Part shown: positions 27,203-36,961 of the stretch, in pieces
How positions within the stretch are numbered: position 1 is the first letter of the stretch
How the letters are laid out: each line of letters starts with the position of its first letter
Assembly: GCA_029565685.1 (NCBI GenBank)
Contig: JAKQNR010000009.1
Span: forward strand, 1-64,000
DNA length: 64,000 nt
DNA from: a bacterium
Lineage (GTDB): Bacteria; Zhuqueibacterota; Zhuqueibacteria; Residuimicrobiales; Residuimicrobiaceae
Direction: 5' to 3'
Translations under genes and position numbers: made by a program
Notes under the pieces: generated by a model
What the model was told of the DNA's origin: nothing
Seen by the model: the letters and a program-made list of their open reading frames with translations, nothing else
The model's database searches: none

Positions 27203-28810
27203 TCAGTTGCCCGTCTTCCATTTACCCAGCTTTAACAATTTCTGCGCAGCCGGCATAAAAGAAACCGCCTGCCGCACTTCCGGGTCGGCGTATTTTATCA
27301 TCATATAATAATGCCGGCTGTCCCACAGGTTCCTCGCCATTTCGGCTTTGATCATGGTCTTGATGACAGCTAGGTCTTTTTTGTAAGCCTCATCGCTGAA
27401 TTCCAAACCATGCTTTTTGCACATCGCCCTCATGTCGTCCGCCAGTTCTTCGCCGAAATTGAATTGAGCGTAGAACCGGTTGAAATCCGCCGCTTGCTCC
27501 TTGTGCCGGGTTGCGTAGCGGGCGCCGAGTTCGAAAAAGATCCTTTTACTCACCAATTGATTGAAAAAGCGGGTGATGCGCTCGGGCTGGGTGGTCGAAT
27601 CAGGCACGATGCCCCCTCCGCCTAGAACTGTGCGGCCGGCGCGCGTTTTGTACGGCTTGTGCAGGCTGTCCGGCTTTTGCTCTTTGTCGTCATAGGCATC
27701 GGTGTAATAATCCACCAGACCGTTGTCATAAGGGCGCTGAATCAACCGACCGCTGGGCGTATAATAGCGCGCCACCGTGAGGCGGATCGCAGCACCGTCC
27801 TTGAGACGGATCTGATTCTGCACCAGCCCTTTGCCAAAGCTGGTCTGGCCCACCACCAGACCACGGTCCAGATCCTGCATGGCGCCGGCCACGATCTCCG
27901 AAGCACTGGCGGACCCGTGATCGATCATGACCACCAACGGCATGATGGGGCGGTCGGTACTGTTGGTGGAAAAGAAATCCTCATCATTGGCTTTGTTGCG
28001 GCCGCGCGTATACACCAGACGATGACCTCCGGGGATGAACAGATCCGCCAGCTCGGTGGCCTGCTCCAGCAGGCCGCCCGGATTGTAGCGCAAATCCAAA
28101 ATCAGCTGTTTCATCCCCTGGGCTTCGAGCTCTTTGAGCGCCGCTTGCATCTCTTCAGAAGAGGTTTTAGCGAAACGAGCCAGCCAGATATAGCCGGTTT
28201 TGCCGTCGTCCAGCATGAACGAGGCGTACACGCTGTAGATGGGGATACGGTCGCGCGTGATCACCACGTCAAAGGGCTCCGACTGGCCGGCGTGCAGCAC
28301 GCTGATCTTGACCTTGCTGCCTTTGGGGCCGCGCAGCTTTTTGAACACCTCATCTTCCGTGATGCCATAGGCCGACTTGTCCTCGATGCGGATGATCTGG
28401 TCACCCGGCGCTAGACCGGCAGCCTCCGCCGGACCGCCGACAATAGGAGACACCACCGTCAACACTTTGTTCAAAACCACAAACTCAATGCCGATGCCCT
28501 CAAAGTGACCCTCCATGCGTTCGCTTTCTTGTTCCAGGCTTTTCTGCGGCAAGTACACGGAATGCGGATCCAGTTTCCCCAACAGCCCCTCGATGGCGCC
28601 GGTGATCAGCTTTTCGCTCTCCACCGGTTCCACATAATACCGTTTCACGTACATAAAGACTTCCATGAAACGATCCAGGTCGGTGCGGATGTTCTCCTGG
28701 GGATAGAGCCGCGTCGGTTTGATTTGCACGTAAAGAAGAACGACGCCCAATCCCACCAGCACAAACCACAACAGCTTTTTCAATTTTCCGTCTATTCGCA
28801 TCGGATTCAT
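27203..28810 (-). CDS. C-terminal processing peptidase (CtpA/Prc, S41)
   Basis: 535 residues: N-terminal membrane anchor (about 13-28), S41 N-terminal helices, PDZ domain around 90-180 with GIGIEFVV and APGDQIIRIEDKSA, and catalytic domain with LDLRYNPGGLLEQA, the GSASASEIVAG nucleophile motif, and Lys327 in SFGKGLVQ, the Ser/Lys dyad. It cleaves C-termini of envelope proteins. An extra C-terminal region of about 110 residues follows. ATG 28810 has AAGGAG upstream and avoids overlapping the GH57 gene; the longer frame from 28849 is not needed. Confidence 0.93.
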   Translation of the reverse strand: MNPMRIDGKLKKLLWFVLVGLGVVLLYVQIKPTRLYPQENIRTDLDRFMEVFMYVKRYYVEPVESEKLITGAIEGLLGKLDPHSVYLPQKSLEQESERMEGHFEGIGIEFVVLNKVLTVVSPIVGGPAEAAGLAPGDQIIRIEDKSAYGITEDEVFKKLRGPKGSKVKISVLHAGQSEPFDVVITRDRIPIYSVYASFMLDDGKTGYIWLARFAKTSSEEMQAALKELEAQGMKQLILDLRYNPGGLLEQATELADLFIPGGHRLVYTRGRNKANDEDFFSTNSTDRPIMPLVVMIDHGSASASEIVAGAMQDLDRGLVVGQTSFGKGLVQNQIRLKDGAAIRLTVARYYTPSGRLIQRPYDNGLVDYYTDAYDDKEQKPDSLHKPYKTRAGRTVLGGGGIVPDSTTQPERITRFFNQLVSKRIFFELGARYATRHKEQAADFNRFYAQFNFGEELADDMRAMCKKHGLEFSDEAYKKDLAVIKTMIKAEMARNLWDSRHYYMMIKYADPEVRQAVSFMPAAQKLLKLGKWKTGN

Positions 28811-28826
28811 CAACTCGCACCACTCC

Positions 28827-30986
28827 TTAAGCCAGTGATTCAAACACAAACCGCACTTGGGTTTTCCAGCTCTCCCCCGGCTTGAGCGTCAACTTCCAAT
28901 GCGGCATGACCACAGAGCCTTGGTACACGCGCTCAAAACCGGACTCTGACAAAGAGACCGTCTCGATGGGAAAACGCCAGAAATCAGCGACCTGTCCGGT
29001 CTGCACGCGGATCCTCAGACCCAACCACTCATCATACAGATTCAGTTCGCTCAGACCGGTCAGTTCTCCTAGGCTCGCCAACCTGGCATCCGCTATCTCG
29101 CACTGTGGGCTGGCATAATAGCGATCCGGCGCGTCGCCGGCCATCAGCGCAAAGATAGATTCGCTTCCGAACCAGAGGGAAATTTCACCACAGTGCTGAT
29201 TGGTGATGCAGTACTCGGTCTGCAGAAGGTTCTCTTTTGCCTGCAGGAAAACCGTTTTGCTGACCCGGACCGCCGCCCAATCGGAATCCACCCAGACGTG
29301 TCCGTCGCGGTGCAACTGCAGCTGCAATCCCCCGGCTCTTTTTACAATCCGGCAGTGATAGGGCTGATCGACAAAATCACCCTGCTCGCCGTAGCTGGCC
29401 TTATAAAAAGCCTGCAGAGTGGCATCCGGCCGCAGAAAATGGTCGATCAAGGAAGAACGGCGATACCAATCATAATGAAGATGTTGATCCAGGTTCTCCT
29501 CTTTCATCAACACCAGATCATGAATGCTGGCCACCTCGCCGGTTTTCTCCGGACTCTGATGGGCGATGGCGTCGCGCAGTTTGCGATGATAGGCCTCCTC
29601 CCGCCGGGTCATAGCGTCCAGCAGGTTGATGGCGTGGCTCTTGAGATCCAATTCGAACAGCACGCCGCCCCGCTCCGGTTTGAAGAACAAATTGAGCCGG
29701 TCGCTGGCCGCGACCACCTCCTCGAATCCGTCCTTGTCGAAATCCACCGTGCGCGCGCTGACCCACCCCTGTTTTTGTTCCGCCGCGGTATGCTCCAGCC
29801 GATCCATGATCACATCAGCCTGAATGAGATTACGGTAGATGGGAAAGCGCAGGTTGGGCAGGTACAGACCGCCGAACACCCCATGCCAGTAAGGGCAGTT
29901 GCATTGGCCGGCGTAGATATGATCGCGCGCCTGCTCCAGTGCTTTGCTGTTTTTCGTCTTGATCGTTTGCAGCCGCTCGACGCCGCTCAGCATGCGCTTA
30001 TGCAGGTTGTTGGATTCGGGATATTTGACGAGAAAATTGCGCCAAAAACCGCCGCGCAGATACACTTTATTGGCCTCTGCCATGCCCTGTTCTTTCAGCC
30101 AATGCTCAAAATCCTCATAGCGCATCAGGCTTTGGGCCGGCAGGGCCCATTCCATCATCTCACGATACGACGCGGTGGGCAGATAGACGCGGCCAGCCGG
30201 CGGCAGGGTCTGCAGCGCTTCACTGAACGTGAGCAGACGGATCCAGTCGCTGTTCTGCTGCAGAAGGCGGAAAAAAGCTTCCAGCCAGCCCTGTTCGTAG
30301 CACTGCTCAAAAGTCTTGGGCCAGACGCCGAACTTTTCGCCGTCGTCGGCAAACGTCGCCAGCCGCCGCCCATCCTCGTCCGCGAGGCCGGCCAGATAAT
30401 CGATGGTGGCCTCCGGCGGCATAAAAGGGATGGTGTAACGCAGCTTTTCACTGATGGGAAAAATGTTGATCATGTGGCCGTTGTTCTCGCTGACGAAATA
30501 GCCGGAAAGCTGCGCTTCCTCCAAGCCGGCGTATTTGAAATGGGCATCGTCGATGACGGTGTAACGGACGCCGGCCTGGGCTAAAGGCTGCGGCAGGTCC
30601 GGCTCCCAAACCCGTTCAGCCACCCAGGCGCCGATGGCATCGCAGCCGGTCTCATCCTTGACGAACCGGGTCAGCTTTTTTATCTGGCCGATTTTATCCG
30701 CATCCGGAATAGTGGCGAGAATCGGTTCATAAAAGCCGCCGGTCATCATCTCCACCTGCCCCTTGAGCGCCAAAGCTTTCAGTCGGGGCAGAAATTCAGG
30801 ATGATTCTCCTTGATCCACTGCAGCAGAATGCCGCTAAAGTGATGGGTCAGTTTGATTCCCGGAAAAAGTTCGTGAACCGTGAGAAACGGTAAATAGGCT
30901 TTTTGGTAAGCCTGTTCGAAAACAAAATCGAAATTCCCAACCGGCTGGTGGTTGTGAATGCCGATGGCCAAATTAATTTTTTTCAA
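28827..30986 (-). CDS. GH57 4-alpha-glucanotransferase / amylase
   Basis: 719 residues. The GH57 start LAIGIHNHQPVGNFD is present. Glu124 in GAWVAERVWEP matches the catalytic nucleophile and Asp214 in TFADDGEKFG the acid, at almost the same numbers as in Thermococcus litoralis 4-alpha-glucanotransferase. The C-terminal half is the beta-rich DUF1925/DUF1926 region. It acts on glycogen or maltodextrin in the cytoplasm (no signal peptide). The start codon is TTG 30986, with AGGAGAG six bases upstream; there is no ATG before the first conserved residue. The gene ends 16 bases before the CtpA start. Confidence 0.92.
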   Translation of the reverse strand: MKKINLAIGIHNHQPVGNFDFVFEQAYQKAYLPFLTVHELFPGIKLTHHFSGILLQWIKENHPEFLPRLKALALKGQVEMMTGGFYEPILATIPDADKIGQIKKLTRFVKDETGCDAIGAWVAERVWEPDLPQPLAQAGVRYTVIDDAHFKYAGLEEAQLSGYFVSENNGHMINIFPISEKLRYTIPFMPPEATIDYLAGLADEDGRRLATFADDGEKFGVWPKTFEQCYEQGWLEAFFRLLQQNSDWIRLLTFSEALQTLPPAGRVYLPTASYREMMEWALPAQSLMRYEDFEHWLKEQGMAEANKVYLRGGFWRNFLVKYPESNNLHKRMLSGVERLQTIKTKNSKALEQARDHIYAGQCNCPYWHGVFGGLYLPNLRFPIYRNLIQADVIMDRLEHTAAEQKQGWVSARTVDFDKDGFEEVVAASDRLNLFFKPERGGVLFELDLKSHAINLLDAMTRREEAYHRKLRDAIAHQSPEKTGEVASIHDLVLMKEENLDQHLHYDWYRRSSLIDHFLRPDATLQAFYKASYGEQGDFVDQPYHCRIVKRAGGLQLQLHRDGHVWVDSDWAAVRVSKTVFLQAKENLLQTEYCITNQHCGEISLWFGSESIFALMAGDAPDRYYASPQCEIADARLASLGELTGLSELNLYDEWLGLRIRVQTGQVADFWRFPIETVSLSESGFERVYQGSVVMPHWKLTLKPGESWKTQVRFVFESLA

Positions 30987-31119
30987 TCAACTCTCCTGTT
31001 TAGGCACAGACGAATGTAATCGGTCATTCCGCTCAAGCCATTGGGCCCGGCGGAACAAGGGCGCGCATCAGGCGTCCCTTCTCAGCCCGCCGCCACAGGG
31101 ATCCGCACCCCTCGCGGCT

Positions 31120-32241
31120 TTACAGTTTTTCCGCCACTGCGCGGGCCATCTCCAGCGTGCTGCTCTTGCCGCCCATGTCATAGGTGGCGATTTTGCCTTC
31201 ACGCAGCACAGCGGCCACCGCATTTTCCAAACAGCCGGCCTTTTCGCTTTCACCCAACCAGTCCAGCATCAGTTTGGCGGTGAGCAGCATGGCAGTGGGA
31301 TTGACCTTATACTGACCTGCATATTTAGGCGCCGATCCGTGCGTGGGTTCAAAGACCGCATAGGCATCGCCGATGTTGCCGCTGGAGCTGAACCCCAATC
31401 CACCCACCAATTGAGCGCACAGATCAGAGATAATATCGCCGAACATGTTGCTGGTCACCAGTACGCCGTAATCCTGTGGGTTTTTGATCAGCCACATGCA
31501 CATGGCATCGATGTTCGCCTCCCACAGGGCGATGTCCGGAAAATCACGGCTGACCTTGCGCGCCTCGCGGACAAACAGACCGCTGGTTTCACGTATCACA
31601 TTGGGTTTTTCCACCACCGTGACGCTTTTATAACCGTGCTGCTGCGCATATTCAAAAGCCTTGCGCACAATATGCCGGCTGGCCTGCTGAGTGATGATGC
31701 GCAGAGAAACCGCCACTTCATCGGCAGCGACCTGATTGAAGCGTTTCATCTTGGGCTGATGTTTGCACAACACTTCGCGCACCTCGTCAGGCAGAGGATA
31801 AAACTCGACGCCGCTGTACAAGTCCTCGGTGTTTTCCCGGAAAACCACCAGATCGATGTCATCGCGATAGTTCAACGGATTGCCGGCATAAGCCTTACAG
31901 GGCCGCAGGTTGGTGGCCAGGTTGAATTCCTGACGCAACCGCACAATCGGACTGCTGTACACCAGACCCCTGTCGCGCAATGCAGGGGTTAATTCAGCAT
32001 CCGCCTCTTCCTTAGGTTTGGAGGTGATGGCGCCGAACAGACAACAATCGGTTTTCTTCAGCAGCTCGATCGTGCGTTTGGGCAGCGGATCTCCTTCTGT
32101 ACACCAGAATTCCCAGCCGATATCGCCGGGAAGATATTCTGCATCCAGCTCCAGCTTGTCCAACACAATCCGGCAGGCATCCATGACATCCTTGCCGATG
32201 CCATCGCCCGGCAGAACGGCAATACGGTATTTGGCCATCAT
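31120..32241 (-). CDS. Isocitrate/isopropylmalate dehydrogenase family protein
   Basis: 373 residues, short-chain form of the beta-decarboxylating dehydrogenase family. Seen: VLPGDGIGKDV at the N-terminus, SSPIVRLRQEFNLATNLRP (substrate region), VVFRENTEDLYSGVEF, NMFGDIISDLCAQLVGGLG (metal-binding Asp), and EPTHGSAPKYAGQYKVNP. The Lys-Tyr after HGSAP corresponds to the residues that favour NADP in E. coli isocitrate dehydrogenase, while many NAD enzymes have Asp-Ile there. Substrate is not settled: isocitrate, isopropylmalate, homoisocitrate or tartrate-like acids. No leucine or TCA genes lie nearby. AAAAGGA precedes the ATG pair (32241/32238). Confidence 0.85.
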   Translation of the reverse strand: MMAKYRIAVLPGDGIGKDVMDACRIVLDKLELDAEYLPGDIGWEFWCTEGDPLPKRTIELLKKTDCCLFGAITSKPKEEADAELTPALRDRGLVYSSPIVRLRQEFNLATNLRPCKAYAGNPLNYRDDIDLVVFRENTEDLYSGVEFYPLPDEVREVLCKHQPKMKRFNQVAADEVAVSLRIITQQASRHIVRKAFEYAQQHGYKSVTVVEKPNVIRETSGLFVREARKVSRDFPDIALWEANIDAMCMWLIKNPQDYGVLVTSNMFGDIISDLCAQLVGGLGFSSSGNIGDAYAVFEPTHGSAPKYAGQYKVNPTAMLLTAKLMLDWLGESEKAGCLENAVAAVLREGKIATYDMGGKSSTLEMARAVAEKL

Positions 32242-32313
32242 CGATTCCTTTTCATCAGAGCGCAATATAATTATTTTAGCTATTTACAAGGATTTATTCA
32301 AGTAAAATGTCGC

Positions 32314-33219
32314 CTAGAGGGCAAAGGAGACGGAAAACTGATGAGTAGTGCCAAGCCCCTGTTTGAACGGTACATAAGCATAATCCATGTTCAGCGAATT
32401 CAGCGCCAGGCCGAATCCCATGCTCAAATCGCGATTACTGTGATTGGAAGCATAGCCGGCGCGCATGGCCAGCATGGCTAGGGGCCAGATCTCCACGCCT
32501 GCATTCACATAGCTGTCCTTGTCGAACACCTTTACATAATCCGCAGCCAGCAGCAGGCGCCATGCGCCTTCAGCCAGAGGGACGGTGTAGCCTGCGCCGA
32601 TGCGCATGGTCTCCGGCAGATTCAGCTTTTCCCGGTACAGCGTGGATGTGGAACCCAAGTTCTGCACCGCTGCACCCAGTCTCAGCCCTGACAAGGGGGT
32701 CTGATAGTGAGCGCCGAAATCCACAGAATAGCCGTTTGCGCTTTCGCTGTAGATCTTTTCATACAAGTAGCGAAGGTTCAAACCGAGCGAGAGCCGTTCA
32801 CCCACCGGGTGCGCCAGAGTCAATCCCAGGGCAACGGTGTGGCTGGAGAAGGTGGATAACGGCTCTTCCGAGGCGATGGTGCGTTGTTCGATGTCGTCCA
32901 CGCTGGTCAACAGCGCGTGAACGCCCCAACTCCAGCGCCGACTCGAGGCGGCCACAGATAACGCCTCGTGGCGGATGCCCTGAATCCATGCGTTATGGGT
33001 CACATGCAACTGACGTTGGCTAAGCCAGGCCAACCCGGCCGGGTTCCAGAACGGCGATGCAGCGTCACTGGTCACGGCAGAGGCGGCCTCAGCCATCGCG
33101 GTAGCCCGGCTGCTGCTGCCGATCTGCAGCGCGGTCAAGCCGCTGCCAGCCTGAGCCGATAGCACAGAGGCGAGTGTCAGAAAAAAGCCAAACGCGTTGC
33201 GATACATGGTCGCTTTCAT
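32314..33219 (-). CDS. PorV/PorQ-family outer-membrane beta-barrel protein
   Basis: 301 residues with a signal peptide cleaved near LSAQA. The N-terminus has the family signature: LQIGSSSRATAMAEAASAVTSDAASPFWNPAGLAWL. The remainder is alternating amphipathic strands ending in FSVSFAL, a barrel-type aromatic terminus. PorV-family proteins act as shuttle or scaffold for type IX secretion substrates. It is the second of two adjacent PorV-like genes, 15 bases apart, following a sorting-domain protein gene, which supports that role. Confidence 0.85.
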   Translation of the reverse strand: MKATMYRNAFGFFLTLASVLSAQAGSGLTALQIGSSSRATAMAEAASAVTSDAASPFWNPAGLAWLSQRQLHVTHNAWIQGIRHEALSVAASSRRWSWGVHALLTSVDDIEQRTIASEEPLSTFSSHTVALGLTLAHPVGERLSLGLNLRYLYEKIYSESANGYSVDFGAHYQTPLSGLRLGAAVQNLGSTSTLYREKLNLPETMRIGAGYTVPLAEGAWRLLLAADYVKVFDKDSYVNAGVEIWPLAMLAMRAGYASNHSNRDLSMGFGLALNSLNMDYAYVPFKQGLGTTHQFSVSFAL

Positions 33220-33234
33220 AAACCCATCCCTTGA

Positions 33235-34203
33235 TTAAAAATCAAATCCCCAGGTGAAAAGATGATCTGCGCCGGGCTCTTCATCCGGAAACATATAGGC
33301 GTAATTCATCGTGGTGCGGCGATGGAACAGCTCAGCGCCGAATAAGAGTCCGAAACAGGGACGGCCGTCATCCAGCCCCAGCTGTAGAGCGCCCAGCTCT
33401 TGATAGGAAAATTCCATGCCCATATGATAGCGCGGATTCTGTTCCTTGCAGTCCTCCAACTCGGCGACGACCAATAGCCATTTCTGTGGAATGCGATAAG
33501 CAGCGGCGAGGCGCAAAACATGTGGAAACTCATAGGTCGTGCTGGTGCCTCGCTCCCACAGTTTGTCGGTATTCCAGGTGTATTTAGAATTGATGTCGCG
33601 GGCAACCACGGCCAGCGACAGATCCGCGAACGGCGAATAATAAGCGCCCACATCCATACCAAAACCCAGAGAGGAGACAGCCGAGTTGTCATTGGCAAGA
33701 CCGGGCATGCGGTTGTACAGCACTTTGGCGGACACACCGATGGATAATCGGCTCAGGGGCGCCAGTGCAAAGGAAAAATAAAAAGCATCTTCTGAATTGG
33801 AAAAAGTGCCGATGGGATTGCCGGATAGATCTCGGCCGTCGATGTTGTTCACTCCGGCGCGCAACCAGGCCAGACTAAAGCCGGCCTTGAGCGGCCCGCG
33901 GCTATCCCGGCTCTGCGGCGGTTGCAGCGGCATGGCAAAACCGATATAGCCGGCATAACGATCCAGCGTGCGACGGCCATAAGATAAAGTGGCCTGCCGC
34001 TGATCCAGATGCGGTAAAAGTGCGGGATTGTAAATGCCGGCGATGGCGCCCTGGGGAACCGCGGAATACGCATCGCCCAGCGCCTGCGCCCGGCTGCCGA
34101 TGCCCATGCGTAAAAAAGCGCCGGCATAGCCGCCGTCGCCGTCCCGTCCCCAAACCATCGACCACCCGGTTAGAACCATCACATAAAGAATCGTCTTTTT
34201 CAT
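33235..34203 (-). CDS. PorV/PorQ-family outer-membrane protein, second copy
   Basis: 322 residues. Signal peptide, then AGAFLRMGIGSRAQALGDAYSAVPQGAIAGIYNPALLPHL, the same N-terminal signature as its neighbour but clearly diverged. The body is beta-barrel-like and ends FTWGFDF. ATG 34203 is preferred; GTG 34209 is just upstream. Paired with the next gene and preceded by a secreted sorting-domain protein and a lipoprotein, it likely belongs to one four-gene surface-protein operon (32314-36932). Confidence 0.83.
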   Translation of the reverse strand: MKKTILYVMVLTGWSMVWGRDGDGGYAGAFLRMGIGSRAQALGDAYSAVPQGAIAGIYNPALLPHLDQRQATLSYGRRTLDRYAGYIGFAMPLQPPQSRDSRGPLKAGFSLAWLRAGVNNIDGRDLSGNPIGTFSNSEDAFYFSFALAPLSRLSIGVSAKVLYNRMPGLANDNSAVSSLGFGMDVGAYYSPFADLSLAVVARDINSKYTWNTDKLWERGTSTTYEFPHVLRLAAAYRIPQKWLLVVAELEDCKEQNPRYHMGMEFSYQELGALQLGLDDGRPCFGLLFGAELFHRRTTMNYAYMFPDEEPGADHLFTWGFDF

Positions 34204-34283
34204 GCGCACTCACTCATTAAAAGAATTCGAAAAGCCGCAGTCATAGATCGTCGGCGGTCGCGACCGCAGAGAAAAGCGAAACC

Positions 34284-35714
34284 TCAATTCACCACCATCA
34301 CCTTGCCCCAGTGGGCGCCGTCGTTTTCCAGATCGATGCGGTAAAAATAAACGCCGTTGGCCACGGCGTCGCCGTAATCATTGCGACCGTTCCAGACATC
34401 GCTGTAATCCGCCGGACCGTGACGAAAGGCATCCCGGCAAATGGTGGCCACCAGGTCCATGGCATAATCGAACACCTGTATGGTCACCCGCGTATCAGCC
34501 AGCGTGTTGTACTGAAAACGAACGTGGCCGTCGCCGCCCAGCTGGTTGTGCCGGGTGGGCGAAAAGGGATTGGGATAGGCATAGGTGCGCGGTTGGCCGG
34601 CCGTGCCTGTGGGCTGAAAGGCGCGAAAGATCTTCCAGCTGTAGCCGTTGTCGTTGGTGCGCGCCAGCCCATCGGTGGTGCCCACCCAGAGCACGCCGTC
34701 CCGGCCCCAGGCAGAGTCGGTTTCCGAGTCGTAGACCCGGTTGCTGCTCTCGGCATCCTTAATGGCGGGGAACAGATACCAAGTGGCGCCATAGTCCGTC
34801 GATTTGAACAAACCGCTGTTGCAGGCCACATATACCACGCTGCCGTCAAAGGCAAAATTATGCGCCTGTTCGTCTCTGAGCATGGTCTTCCAGGAAAGCC
34901 CGCCGTTCTCCGATTTGGATACAGCATAAAACTCGTCGTCGCCTTCCGCTTTCCAGGATGCGGCCCAGATGACGCTCTTTTCAGCTGTTTTTTGAAAAGC
35001 CAGAGCAGTGACAAAGTTGCCGGAGATCGGCTCCTGCTGATTGGTATGGTTGAAATTCACCCAGGTTTTGCCGTTATCCAGCGACTTGTTCACACCCTCT
35101 GCAGTGCCTGCATACAAAGCCCCGTCGCCGACCGTCAGGCTGAACGCGCGATGGTTCAATCGGTTGTTCGGATTAAAAACAAATGTGTCAGGCGGTGTGA
35201 CCTGCCAGGTTCGGCAACCATCCTCTGACTTGATCAGGCCGCCGCCGAAACAGGCGATCCAGACCACGCCGTCCACCACCTCCACATCATAAGCCAGATT
35301 TTGCACCGGGGTGACGCCCGGCTGGGGAAAGTGCGTCCAGCTGTCGCCGCCGTCCAGGCTGACGCTCAGCCCAGTGCCCTTGGACAGATACTGATCGGAC
35401 ACCGCTGTCAGGGTATCGGTCGCGGTGGCCACTATGATGGTGTCCCCCTGCACATAAAGACCGCTGACCGATCCATGGCCCAGGCCCTGCGCCGGCAGAA
35501 AGGTCTCAAACGTTTCGCCGCCATCCACGGTGCGCGACAACCCGTGGCCGGTGCCGAACCAGAGTACGCCCTTGGCCTCCTTGATGTCGGAAATGCCGTT
35601 GCCGGCCAATCCCTTTTGCAGCGAGGCCGCTTCGCCCAGACGATAGGTTTTCATCAACCGGTTCTGCGCCAGGCCGGCTGTGGTCATCAATAAAAAAATA
35701 AGAATCTTTTTCAT
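34284..35714 (-). CDS. Secreted propeller protein with type IX sorting domain
   Basis: 476 residues from ATG 35714 (signal peptide ending GLAQ). Repeats of the sort VLWFGTGHGLSRTVDGGETFETF, GGLIKSEDGCRTW, GVNKSLDNGKTW, GLFKSTDYGATW and GLARTNDNGYSW are BNR/Asp-box blades, giving a seven-bladed propeller. The C-terminus has YAYPNPFSP and ends GVYFYRIDLENDGAHW, a sorting domain. No catalytic residues are evident; binding or structural function is likely. It lies between a lipoprotein gene and the two PorV-like genes, which may handle its export. Confidence 0.82.
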   Translation of the reverse strand: MKKILIFLLMTTAGLAQNRLMKTYRLGEAASLQKGLAGNGISDIKEAKGVLWFGTGHGLSRTVDGGETFETFLPAQGLGHGSVSGLYVQGDTIIVATATDTLTAVSDQYLSKGTGLSVSLDGGDSWTHFPQPGVTPVQNLAYDVEVVDGVVWIACFGGGLIKSEDGCRTWQVTPPDTFVFNPNNRLNHRAFSLTVGDGALYAGTAEGVNKSLDNGKTWVNFNHTNQQEPISGNFVTALAFQKTAEKSVIWAASWKAEGDDEFYAVSKSENGGLSWKTMLRDEQAHNFAFDGSVVYVACNSGLFKSTDYGATWYLFPAIKDAESSNRVYDSETDSAWGRDGVLWVGTTDGLARTNDNGYSWKIFRAFQPTGTAGQPRTYAYPNPFSPTRHNQLGGDGHVRFQYNTLADTRVTIQVFDYAMDLVATICRDAFRHGPADYSDVWNGRNDYGDAVANGVYFYRIDLENDGAHWGKVMVVN

Positions 35715-35753
35715 CAATCGGTTCCGCTTCGGATTTAGTTCAGCCATGACCCA

Positions 35754-36932
35754 TCAGTCGTCTATCAACGTCACTTTATAAAAAATTTCCGTGGTGCGGT
35801 TGCCCACCAGATCCTCGGCCTGGAATCCTAAGGTGTACTCTCCCAACAGATTGCCGCTGTCAAAAACGCCGCGAATCGAGTACACGCCATCATTGGCCGC
35901 GACATCGCCGCGATAGCCATAGTCCCATTTGGACAGATCAAAGGCAAGCCCATTGTCATACATCTGATACGGGCTGGCTGAGGGATAGCTGTTGTCCGGT
36001 TTTTTCCAAGAAAGCCTGACCCATTTGATATCTCTGCCGCCCTGCGGATCGCTGACCTGGGCTTCGATCAAAAATGTCACAGTGCCGGAAGCCGGCCGGT
36101 CCACCTGCTGAGCCATGGTGACCTTGACGATGGCCGGCGCGCTGTTGTTGATCACCATTTTTTTGCTCACCATGGCGCTGCTCAGCCCTGCTTTGTCCAA
36201 TGCGTGAAAACGGAGATCATATTCGCCCTGCTTGCCTGCGGCGTAGGTGCTGTCCATTTGCAGCGTGCATATGCCGTCGCCGGCGGTCAGATCCCCATCA
36301 GCGCCATTGTCGTACAATGTGTCGCTGAAAAGATTGACGCCGTTCTGAAACCCAGACATCAGAACGCAGAGGATATCATTCAGCCCGGTGGAATCGGCCA
36401 CTGACACCGCAATGGTTTTAAAACCGCTGAAACCGCTCGGCAGAACATCCGGACAGACCAGGGAGGTGATTTCAGGCGGATGCACATCCAGGGACTGTAC
36501 GGGAAGTTTGAGAGGCAAGACGGATCCGCCTGGAACGGAAAACTCAAAGATCAGATTGCCCGGCCCCACATAGGCAGACGGCCAGAGCAACCGCCCGGTG
36601 TACACGCCGTCAAAAGCGATCACATCACCGTTGCCCGGATGCGCCTTGTCGCCGTCGTCGTACAGGTTCACGCTCATCACCTTGGCCAAGGTGGTTTCTG
36701 ATAGAATGTCCAGGGAGACCGAGGCGATATCGCCCGCGGAGGCGCCGTTCACCGCCACCGCCAGCACATAGCTTCTGCCCGGATTGATGACAGCCGGTAC
36801 GCTTTTGCTGACCAGCTCCAGATCCGTAGGATCCAGGGAATCGATCACCATCTTTCGCTCCAGGCATCCTGCCAGTAAAAGCGGCAGGAGCGCCGGCCAA
36901 ATCTTTTTTCTCATAGCGTAATATACTTTCAT
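35754..36932 (-). CDS. Lipoprotein with Ig-like / calcium-binding-type repeats
   Basis: 392 residues from ATG 36932, or 386 from ATG 36914. A lipoprotein signal ends LLLAGC. The body has repeated beta-sandwich units, each with a D-N/D-G-x-x-x-D-x-x-x-x-D-G-x-Y/C motif (YDDGDKAHPGNGDVIAFDGVY, YDNGADGDLTAGDGIC, YDNGLAFD...ANDGVY) typical of extracellular domains in this group. Function unknown; it may be a surface partner of the following propeller protein. Both start codons have poor ribosome-binding sites. The long upstream extension to 37130 overlaps the HAD gene and is rejected. Confidence 0.65.
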   Translation of the reverse strand: MKVYYAMRKKIWPALLPLLLAGCLERKMVIDSLDPTDLELVSKSVPAVINPGRSYVLAVAVNGASAGDIASVSLDILSETTLAKVMSVNLYDDGDKAHPGNGDVIAFDGVYTGRLLWPSAYVGPGNLIFEFSVPGGSVLPLKLPVQSLDVHPPEITSLVCPDVLPSGFSGFKTIAVSVADSTGLNDILCVLMSGFQNGVNLFSDTLYDNGADGDLTAGDGICTLQMDSTYAAGKQGEYDLRFHALDKAGLSSAMVSKKMVINNSAPAIVKVTMAQQVDRPASGTVTFLIEAQVSDPQGGRDIKWVRLSWKKPDNSYPSASPYQMYDNGLAFDLSKWDYGYRGDVAANDGVYSIRGVFDSGNLLGEYTLGFQAEDLVGNRTTEIFYKVTLIDD

Positions 36933-36961
36933 GAGGTTCAAGACCGGGTGAAAACGACTTT

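Noticed and set aside
29193..30584. 463-codon plus-strand frame opposite the GH57 gene
   Set aside because: Antisense shadow; the GH57 catalytic motifs on the other strand are decisive.
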